From the NCBI GenBank assembly GCA_003660865.1, contig QMVA01000116.1, positions 1 through 5,383 of the forward strand: 5,383 nt of DNA, written 5' to 3'. Made by a program: the position numbers and the translations under genes. Position 1 is the first letter of the stretch, and every line of letters begins with the position of its first letter. The stretch comes from Candidatus Nanohalarchaeota archaeon (GTDB lineage: Archaea > EX4484-52 > B79-G9). The notes below the pieces were generated by a model that saw only the letters and a list, made by a program, of their open reading frames with translations, searched no databases and was not told the DNA's origin. Below, one piece after another: positions 1 to 5,383 of this stretch.

Positions 1-1422
1 AAGTATCAGGCAACTTTAAAGAATATTGTAAAGGCCTTGCATCAAGTTAGGGACGTTGGTCATACAAGTGTTTTAGGAGTGAGTCGTTCAATGCAAGCCT
101 TACACCCTGTCTATTTGCTTTCGATAGCTGATGCCCAGGCCTTAGGAAAGGAACTTCAGAAGGCATACAAGGACGCAAGTAAGGCGGCAGAGGAATGGAA
201 AAACAAAGTAATTATGTATCAGGAGTTAATCAGGCGTGAAAATCAAAGCACTGAAGAATTAATCCGTTCACTCAGACGTAAAACTATGTCTGAGGAAGAA
301 GCCTGGTATGATAGAAGAAGAGAAGCAGAAGAAAATCTTGCAAAAGCAGAACAGGCACTGCATGAGGGTAATTTTGAATTGGCTAAGGAATATGCAGAAA
401 AGGCAAAACGTCAATACGCAGATCTATCAACGACTGTCTATAAGACGACGGAAGATGGACACAAAGAAGTGGTTATTAATTTAAAAGATGCAACTGAAAC
501 AGCTGTCTCAGGAATACAACAAGCAAGTGGCGTGATAACAAAAATTTTAAAAGAAGAAAAGAAACATGCTCAAGATATGAAAACTGATTATGAGGAAAAG
601 ATAAAAACTATACAGAAATTAATGAGTGAGCTTACAAAACCCGAGAAAAAGGATATTACACTTAATGTAAATAATTATAACGAAATAAAGACAGAACTAG
701 ATAAGCTAGCTATCCCTATTACAAAATACATTCATGTTAAGTATGTGCAAGAAGAGGCACCAGGAGCTGAAAAACATGCTTCAGGTGGTAAGATAGCAGG
801 CTATGGTGGTGGGGATATTGTGCCTGCCTTACTTGAGCCTGGAGAGTTTGTAGTCAAGAAAGAGGCAACAAAAGAGTATTTATCTTTACTTTATGCAATC
901 AATAATTTGCGTTTACCTAAAATAATTCAGCATTTTAGCGAAGGTGGTGTTGTTGTACCGTATACATTAGGTATGGGGTTTATGGGGCCGGGTGAAAGAG
1001 AAGCTAAATTTTCATGGCCTGTCAATTTACTTGGAGATAAGTTATCAGAAGCGAGAAAGGTATATAGTAAGCTTAAAACAGCTATGGATGCGGCCTGGCG
1101 GACTCTTGGCGGTTGGCATCAACCTTTTATGGGTATTGATGGTTTTTACAGGCAATTTGTTAAGTGGTGGGAAAAACAAAGAGAATTGCATAAAGATGAG
1201 ATAGCAAGAGCACTCGAAGGTGTAGAAACAGAGGAAAAAGTGCCTGGTCCATACACTTACATAGCCCCCACAAAAGAAAAAACAGAAAGTGAAACCCAAG
1301 AGTCTATGGTGGATTTAAATATTTTGCTTGGGGATAGGACTTTTTCTGTTAAAGCAGAAAAAAGTGTTGTTGATAGATTACTTGCAGAAATAGAAAAATT
1401 AAAAGCATTGGGATATGCGTAA
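1..1422 (+). CDS. Phage tail tape measure protein, C-terminal part (gene cut by window start)
   Basis: The reading frame is open from base 1 to the TAA at 1420-1422, giving 473 visible residues. The true start lies upstream, and the TTG at 37 is not a credible start because coding continues through it. The first part (about 142-640) is rich in Lys, Glu, Ala and Gln and looks helical to coiled-coil, as expected for a rod that spans the tail tube and sets its length. A Gly-rich segment follows at 784-861 (GGK, then GYGGGD, PALLEPGEF and VVKKE), with a second short one near 937-951 (FSEGGVV). Such segments recur near the C-termini of many tape measure proteins. The helical text, including SLRRK, EEAW and a QAL-then-AKEYAEKAK stretch, resembles Mu-like B3-type tape measures as I remember them. 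A compact C-terminal domain (about 1309-1419, ILLGDRTFSV) ends the protein. No membrane segment is obvious in the visible part. The next gene begins immediately after the stop. The tape measure call is strong; the exact phage group is inferred. Confidence 0.88.
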   Translation, partial: KYQATLKNIVKALHQVRDVGHTSVLGVSRSMQALHPVYLLSIADAQALGKELQKAYKDASKAAEEWKNKVIMYQELIRRENQSTEELIRSLRRKTMSEEEAWYDRRREAEENLAKAEQALHEGNFELAKEYAEKAKRQYADLSTTVYKTTEDGHKEVVINLKDATETAVSGIQQASGVITKILKEEKKHAQDMKTDYEEKIKTIQKLMSELTKPEKKDITLNVNNYNEIKTELDKLAIPITKYIHVKYVQEEAPGAEKHASGGKIAGYGGGDIVPALLEPGEFVVKKEATKEYLSLLYAINNLRLPKIIQHFSEGGVVVPYTLGMGFMGPGEREAKFSWPVNLLGDKLSEARKVYSKLKTAMDAAWRTLGGWHQPFMGIDGFYRQFVKWWEKQRELHKDEIARALEGVETEEKVPGPYTYIAPTKEKTESETQESMVDLNILLGDRTFSVKAEKSVVDRLLAEIEKLKALGYA

Positions 1423-1797
1423 ATGAAACTTGAAAATAGCACAGTAACAGTCAATTTGCCTGATGACTTAGAATGGATTGATAAATATGAATGGACACAA
1501 ACAAAAGAAAATGTGCAAGTGACTCTGAATGGCAATCTTGTTATTCAAACAGCCACACAGACAAAAGGAAGACCGATAACACTAAAAGGGGGAGTTGATT
1601 ATGCATGGGTTGATAAAAATATACTTGATAAACTGCAACAACTTGCGGATGCAGGAGAAAATATGACGTTAACTTTTGCGGATAATACAAGCTTCAATGT
1701 AAGATTTAGATACAAACAGGGGCCCTTTAGTGCAGACCCTATTTTACCTAACCTGCAATATTTCAACAATGTGACAATTAGACTGATGGAGGTCTAA
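1423..1797 (+). CDS. Small conserved tail protein of Mu-like (B3-type) phages
   Basis: This encodes 124 residues. The ATG directly abuts the TAA of the tape measure gene, with only a weak ribosome-binding match (GGGA at 1410-1413, 9 bases upstream), so translation probably depends on ribosomes finishing the upstream gene. The protein has LPDDLEW near the N-terminus, GRPITLKGG and YAWVDK in the middle, then a MTLTFADN strand, a VRFRY motif and a closing RLMEV. This pattern matches the small protein that follows the tape measure in Mu-like long-tailed prophages, as I recall it. There is no signal peptide, membrane segment or Cys; it looks like a compact mostly beta fold. From its position just after the tape measure, a role at the tail tip, such as a distal tail or tube-end component, is plausible but inferred. 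The biochemical function is not established from sequence. Confidence 0.82.
   Translation: MKLENSTVTVNLPDDLEWIDKYEWTQTKENVQVTLNGNLVIQTATQTKGRPITLKGGVDYAWVDKNILDKLQQLADAGENMTLTFADNTSFNVRFRYKQGPFSADPILPNLQYFNNVTIRLMEV
1788..1792 (+). promoter_or_regulatory. Strong Shine-Dalgarno site for the large tail protein gene
   Basis: GGAGG lies 6 bases before the ATG at 1799, inside the last codons of the preceding gene (its stop is 1795-1797). It is the best ribosome-binding site in the window and fixes the start of the 1164-residue protein. It suggests this gene is translated by direct initiation rather than only by coupling. Confidence 0.8.
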
Positions 1798-1798
1798 G

Positions 1799-4700
1799 AT
1801 GGCCATAACCTACAACGATATAAAATTGATGAAATCACAGCGGCTTGATGACAGTGATGAGGGCGGCGGGAGGATGACAGGGAATGAGGTTGTAGATGGA
1901 GAGATAAACAATCTTTTTCCTGATATATCAAGACTTGACAGGACTTATGGCCGTGTGCAATTAAGAAAGGCCTTTCCCGCAGTGCTAACCAATACAACTA
2001 ATCCTTTTTATGGTGGGCATGTGATTATCACCAAGTCCGCTGAGGACGAAAAAGTCAAGTGCTGTATGTGCACAACAAAAAGCTCTACTGATGTCAGAAA
2101 AGATGCAGTGGACCGTATTCAAGAGTATGTTGTGCAAGGATATAGATTGACTTCATACATACTGATGGGGAAACATGTGCAAGGCTCTCAGGCATTACTT
2201 GTGCAGCAAGATATAGAAGATGAGATACCTTCTGTTAACTCTGTTTTGTATCTAGAAGAATCAGATGGCGAAGATGGCGAATTTATAAAGATAAAAAAGG
2301 TTGAGGTGCAGAAAGAAGACAGCAAAAAGAGAGAATTGTGTTTGACACTCTGGGCACAAACGCAATATGAACACGATGGGTTTCATTATACGCAAGGTGG
2401 GGGAACTGTTATAGATACATATTTCTACATGACAATCGTGCAGGATGCAATGCACTATTATAGCATCAAAAAGCTTGTTACCTCTGCAAATAAGGGTGAT
2501 GATAGTGTGAAAGTTGATGATATATTCCACAATCTTGTGCCATGCGCTCAAAGTAGTGATGCCCTTTCAAATAGAGATGCAACAGGCAGTTATGGCAGTT
2601 ATCAAGCCACAAATGCAGACAATACAGAATACACGCTGGTTGATGATGATTTTGACAGTGTTGATGGGGTTATCACAGTTTATTGTGGAATAGGGTTGTT
2701 GCCTGGGAGTGTGAAAGTAAACGGTTATAATGATGATGGTGAAGGCAATATACCGGGCTATTATGATGGCACTGTTGACTATGAAACAGGGATAATAACC
2801 CTATCTCATGATGGTTCATTGCACGTTAAAGTAATTGCTATCCCTGCGGCACGGCCACGCATAAAGCGTTGCACAATGGCATATTCTATTACGGCCGAAA
2901 CCAGGACAAGCGTTTTGGCAGTTACTCTTTTGCCGTATCCAGCGGCAGGAAGTGTAGTGATAAAATATAAAGCACAAGGTAATTGGTATGTGTTAACCGA
3001 TCAAGGGGATGGCACAATAGCTGGTGCAGTGCCTGCTTATGGCAGCGGCACAATTGACTATTCAACAGGTAGTGTCACTGTTTCTTTAGGTGCTTTGCCT
3101 GACCTTGATAGCGCAGTTATATTTAGCTGGGGGACAAATGCTCATTTTTATACCAAATCAGCGTTTAACACGGATAAGTTTTATATAGACCTTGAAACAG
3201 AAAAACAGATTGCCCCTGGCACGTTGACTATAACCTATACGGCAGGGGGAGTAGATAAGACAGTAACAGATGATAATGGCAATTTGCAAGGAGATGGTAC
3301 AGGTAGGGTTTATTATTCTGAAAAAAAGATCAGGCTTGAGCCTGATGTTCTGCCTGATTTAGGAACTACTATTCAAATTAGTTATCATGAAACGACTGAC
3401 GAAAAACAGCAAACTTTTGAGATAACAGAGCTAACAGACAATGGCGACACTCTAACAGCAAATTTGGGAGAGAATATTGTTGCAGGGTCTCTGAATTTAG
3501 AATTTGAAGTGAAGCGTCCTGATAGCTCATATTCTGTTGAAAAAGTAACTATTACCTTGCGAGATGATGGCAATGGCAAATTTATAAATGATGCTAATAG
3601 CTCAATTGACTATACAACAGGCGAAGTTACCTTCACAAAATGCTGGCCAGTAACAACATATAAAACAACCTGCACATATATAAATGGTGGTAATCCTGGT
3701 GGAGGCTGGGGATACTACTATTGCAGTGTAGAAAAAGTTACCGTTGATTATTGTCCAGAAGGCCCTTTTACCTTTAAATACACAACTGGTACAACGACAA
3801 CTCAGTATGATGAAAATGTAACAGGCTACACTTTAAAAACAATAATAAGTGAAGTAGCAAGTAATGTTATTATTCCGAGCAGCTTGTATTTATTCTTGGG
3901 CAGCCATGTTTTACTTGATAATGAAGGTAAAATATATGATGGCATGGAGCATACAACAGGGCAATGGGGCGCAGAAGTAGGCACAATTGATTATGAAAAC
4001 GGCCTAATAGAGCTAAGTGATTGGAACTGGGCAAATGGAGCGAGCAATAACGGTATAAATGTCAAAGGTTTACTTTATACACCGCAAAAGATAACAACTA
4101 CGCAGGCTTTTTTTGTAACTGGTGCTTGTCCTATTCAGGTTGGTAGTTTTCAAATAGTTTTTACAAGGGCAGATACAGGAGAACAAAAGGCCGTTTTTGC
4201 AGATAATTCAGGGCAAATAGATGCAGAGGGTGTTTATGGCAGTATAGATTGTAATACGGGCATTGTAAAAGTGAAGTTTGGGGATTGGGTGGCAGATGAT
4301 GAGAATGCACAAAGTCAGCCCTGGTATAGTGAAGATAATGTTGTAGGGGATCAGGTTTTAAAACCTGCCCCTGTCTATGCTGAAAGTGTAAAATACAATG
4401 CAGTAGCCATTGAATACATACCACTTGACCCTGAGATACTTGGCTTAAATCCTTTGAGGTTACCAACAGATGGGCGGGTGCCGGTTTTTAGAAAAGGTGA
4501 TGTGGTAGTTATTCATAATATTCAGCAGTTCACAATGCCAGATAACCTCCAAGCCGGGCAACAAGTAAACTTGCCCAGAGGCGATTTAAGTTATGTCGAT
4601 TTATTTGACCAAAATGGCGAATATGTGGATAAGCAGTGGTATAGCGTTGATTTAGAAAACGGCGTTATCACTATGTCTGACCCACTTGATTTATCGGCAT

Positions 4701-5293
4701 ATACACAACCTCTAGTTGCCTATCACAGACGAGAAGATATGAGGCTTTTAACTGATGTGCAAATAGACGGCACATTAAGCCTAATACAGCCAATAGAACA
4801 TGATTATGATACAGATTATACTTATGTATCTTCTGCCTTGTTGATGGGTGACCTTTATGCGAGTGTTTTTAATGTATTTGATCAAAAGAACTGGACTGGT
4901 GAGTGGAGCGATGATTTAATAGGTGACCCGTGCACGGCAAACTATAATTTGATTGATTATCCGATTGAAGTTACAAACAAAGGTGCAATACAAGAACGCT
5001 GGGCAATAATCTTTACAAGCAGCACAGAATTTAAGGTTGTGGGCGAGACAGTTGGTGAAATAGCCTATGGAAATACGAGCACCGATTGTGCGCCAAACAA
5101 TCCTCAAACAGGCGTGCCTTATTTTACGATAAGAGCTGATGGCTGGGGTGGTGGATGGGCAACAAATAACGTTTTAAGGTTCAACACAACGGCAGCGCAC
5201 TATCCTGTTTGGTTTGTCAGAACTGTGCTTATCGGTGATGCAACAGCGGAGGATGATAACTTTAGAATTCAAATCAGGGGTGATGCTGACTAA
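1799..5293 (+). CDS. Large modular tail structural protein of Mu-like (B3-type) phages
   Basis: This encodes 1164 residues, starting at an ATG behind a strong GGAGG. Three regions are visible. Residues 1-220 look like the conserved N-terminal region of the family: YNDIKLMKSQRL, GGGRMTGNEVVDG, NNLFPDISRLDRTYGRVQLR, then YGGHVII. This is a signature I recall from Mu-like phage tail proteins. Residues about 300-975 hold about seven degenerate beta-rich modules, each built around PGS-like, D-x-x-G and I-D-Y-x-T-G motifs. Residues 1040-1164 are a second conserved-looking region: YPIEVTNKGAI, RWAIIFTSST, VVGETVG, CAPNNPQTG and RADGWGGGW, closing with FRIQIRGD. No signal peptide, membrane helix or enzyme motif is apparent. 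It is acidic, with many Asp, Gly, Thr and Tyr, typical of beta-structured virion proteins. Its place after the tape measure suggests a tail-tip/baseplate or side-fibre component; host contact by the modules is inference. A Cys cluster (C88, C89, C91) and a Gly/Trp/Cys-rich insert (about 625-652) are unusual. Confidence 0.85.
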   Translation: MAITYNDIKLMKSQRLDDSDEGGGRMTGNEVVDGEINNLFPDISRLDRTYGRVQLRKAFPAVLTNTTNPFYGGHVIITKSAEDEKVKCCMCTTKSSTDVRKDAVDRIQEYVVQGYRLTSYILMGKHVQGSQALLVQQDIEDEIPSVNSVLYLEESDGEDGEFIKIKKVEVQKEDSKKRELCLTLWAQTQYEHDGFHYTQGGGTVIDTYFYMTIVQDAMHYYSIKKLVTSANKGDDSVKVDDIFHNLVPCAQSSDALSNRDATGSYGSYQATNADNTEYTLVDDDFDSVDGVITVYCGIGLLPGSVKVNGYNDDGEGNIPGYYDGTVDYETGIITLSHDGSLHVKVIAIPAARPRIKRCTMAYSITAETRTSVLAVTLLPYPAAGSVVIKYKAQGNWYVLTDQGDGTIAGAVPAYGSGTIDYSTGSVTVSLGALPDLDSAVIFSWGTNAHFYTKSAFNTDKFYIDLETEKQIAPGTLTITYTAGGVDKTVTDDNGNLQGDGTGRVYYSEKKIRLEPDVLPDLGTTIQISYHETTDEKQQTFEITELTDNGDTLTANLGENIVAGSLNLEFEVKRPDSSYSVEKVTITLRDDGNGKFINDANSSIDYTTGEVTFTKCWPVTTYKTTCTYINGGNPGGGWGYYYCSVEKVTVDYCPEGPFTFKYTTGTTTTQYDENVTGYTLKTIISEVASNVIIPSSLYLFLGSHVLLDNEGKIYDGMEHTTGQWGAEVGTIDYENGLIELSDWNWANGASNNGINVKGLLYTPQKITTTQAFFVTGACPIQVGSFQIVFTRADTGEQKAVFADNSGQIDAEGVYGSIDCNTGIVKVKFGDWVADDENAQSQPWYSEDNVVGDQVLKPAPVYAESVKYNAVAIEYIPLDPEILGLNPLRLPTDGRVPVFRKGDVVVIHNIQQFTMPDNLQAGQQVNLPRGDLSYVDLFDQNGEYVDKQWYSVDLENGVITMSDPLDLSAYTQPLVAYHRREDMRLLTDVQIDGTLSLIQPIEHDYDTDYTYVSSALLMGDLYASVFNVFDQKNWTGEWSDDLIGDPCTANYNLIDYPIEVTNKGAIQERWAIIFTSSTEFKVVGETVGEIAYGNTSTDCAPNNPQTGVPYFTIRADGWGGGWATNNVLRFNTTAAHYPVWFVRTVLIGDATAEDDNFRIQIRGDAD
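2264..2281 (+). repeat. Perfect 9-base tandem duplication, in frame
   Basis: GATGGCGAA occurs twice back to back, encoding DGE-DGE at residues 156-161 of the large tail protein. It keeps frame and probably arose by slippage in a surface loop between two strands. Confidence 0.8.
2585..2602 (+). repeat. Perfect 9-base tandem duplication, in frame
   Basis: GGCAGTTAT occurs twice back to back, encoding GSY-GSY at residues 263-268 of the large tail protein. It sits in the linker between the N-terminal region and the first module, where length changes should be tolerated. Confidence 0.8.
3329..3346. repeat. 8-bp inverted repeat with 2-base centre
   Basis: ATCAGGCT, then TG, then AGCCTGAT. It lies in coding sequence at the end of the third module (IRLEPD), and GCCTGAT recurs directly at 3352-3358. 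No U-tract follows, so it does not look like a terminator. Function unknown, possibly chance plus codon constraint. Confidence 0.6.
4346..4371. repeat. 16-bp perfect palindrome extended by a GGGG/CCCC stem
   Basis: CAGGTTTTAAAACCTG (4352-4367) is a perfect palindrome. It is flanked by GGGG (4346-4349, with AT unpaired at 4350-4351) and CCCC (4368-4371), so a 12-bp interrupted stem is possible. It lies inside the large tail gene and encodes roughly DQVLKPAP. No T-run follows it, so a terminator is unlikely. Confidence 0.65.
5276..5284 (+). promoter_or_regulatory. Probable Shine-Dalgarno site for the fourth tail gene
   Basis: AGGGGTGAT lies 8-16 bases before the ATG at 5293, within the last codons of the large tail gene. 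Combined with the TAATG stop-start overlap it supports coupled translation of the next gene. Confidence 0.55.
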
Positions 5294-5383
5294 TGCCTCT
5301 AATGCCTGAAGTCTATACAAGTAAAGATGCAAATGCACCTGTTTTAACAAACGAAAAGGGTTCTTTTAATAACTTGTTAAAGA
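5293..5383 (+). CDS. Conserved tail protein of Mu-like (B3-type) phages, N-terminal fragment
   Basis: The ATG overlaps the last base of the preceding TAA stop (TAATG), and 30 codons run open to the window end. The visible start reads MPLMPEVYTSKDANAPVL, then TNEKGSFNNLLK. The pattern of a short Pro/Leu start, VY-S-D-ApVLt, and a G-S-l-LL stretch is the one I recall for the protein next to the large tail protein in Mu-like B3-type prophages. An in-frame ATG at 5302 is an alternative start three codons later; 5293 is preferred for the overlap. The rest of the gene is outside the window, so full length, domains and role cannot be judged. It is too short to appear as an ordinary long open frame. 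Confidence 0.72.
   Translation, partial: MPLMPEVYTSKDANAPVLTNEKGSFNNLLK

Larger units (their letters stand above)
2702..4723 (+). repeat. Array of about seven degenerate protein modules inside the large tail protein
   Basis: The repeats are seen at protein level. Approximate cores are 2702-2842, 2939-3130, 3215-3388, 3479-3679, 3872-4078, 4127-4417 and 4547-4723. Each reads in order: a PGS/AGS-like turn with an alternating hydrophobic strand (GSVVIKY, GTLTITY, GSLNLEF, GSFQIVF); a D-x-x-G loop (DQGDG, DDNGN, DDGNG, DNEGK, DNSGQ, DQNGE); a key G-x-I-D-Y-x-T-G strand turn (TVDYETG, TIDYSTG, SIDYTTG, TIDYENG, SIDCNTG, SVDLENG); and usually a last strand of the VIFSW/IQISY kind. The third copy is the most degenerate at the key turn (RVYYSEK). 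Key-turn spacing is about 93, 85, 99, 127, 86 and 134 residues. Related stretches at DNA level (AATTGACTAT in copies 2 and 4, AATTGATTAT in copy 5) suggest old duplication. An Ig-like or fibronectin-like beta sandwich is a guess. Confidence 0.75.

Noticed and set aside
992..1204. 70-codon + strand frame inside the tape measure gene
   Set aside because: It is an overlapping shadow frame without recognisable product; the tape measure frame explains the region.
37..1422. TTG at 37 as the start of the first gene
   Set aside because: The frame is open from base 1 and the upstream codons read as the same protein, so the gene is cut by the window edge.
1045..1535. Reverse-strand open frames opposite the tape measure end and the small tail gene
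   Set aside because: They lie opposite well-supported genes and have low-complexity Phe/Ser/Cys-rich translations typical of antisense shadows; no family resemblance.
2261..2551. Reverse-strand open frame opposite the large tail gene
   Set aside because: Its composition mirrors the sense codons of a strongly supported gene and it has no recognisable protein features.
4346..4371. Palindrome as a transcription terminator
   Set aside because: No T-run follows either arm and it sits mid-gene in a continuous tail operon.
4161..4466. 101-codon reverse-strand open frame opposite modules six and seven
   Set aside because: His/Leu/Gln-rich shadow translation with no recognisable family; the sense protein is continuous through this region.
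2702..4723. Repeated segments as a CRISPR array or diversity-generating template
   Set aside because: Repeats are degenerate, protein-level and irregularly spaced; there is no constant DNA repeat, and no reverse transcriptase or adenine-biased template pair is visible.

Overview
The window lies inside the tail gene cluster of a tailed phage or, more likely, an integrated prophage. All supported genes are on the + strand and packed with no real gaps: the 3' end of a tail tape measure protein gene (1-1422), a small conserved tail protein gene (1423-1797), a very large tail structural protein gene (1799-5293), and the first 30 codons of the next tail gene (5293-5383). This gene order and the sequence signatures are those I recall from Mu-like transposable phages with long tails (the B3/D3112/DMS3 type) and related prophages. 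The family assignments come from recognition of conserved wording in the proteins, not from a database search.

The host cannot be named from this fragment. The DNA is A+T-rich (about 40% G+C by eye), and the genes use many AGA/AGG and ATA codons. That is unlike the G+C-rich Pseudomonas and Burkholderia hosts of the best-known B3-like phages, so a low-G+C bacterium carrying a diverged Mu-like prophage is a reasonable inference.

Layout. The tape measure end has a long charged helical region, then a Gly-rich segment (784-861) of the kind common near the C-termini of tape measure proteins, then a C-terminal domain. The 124-residue protein starts directly after the tape measure stop codon. The 1164-residue protein follows one base after that gene's stop, behind a strong Shine-Dalgarno sequence. 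It has a conserved-looking N-terminal region, a central array of about seven degenerate beta-rich modules (roughly 2702-4723), and a conserved-looking C-terminal region. The fourth gene starts in the stop codon of the third (TAATG).

Together these genes should build the tail tip: the tape measure sets tail length and ends at the tip, and the proteins encoded after it form or decorate the tip/baseplate. No promoter, terminator, RNA gene, CRISPR array, insertion sequence or attachment site is evident. I see no wholly new system. The most notable feature is the repeated-module architecture of the large tail protein.
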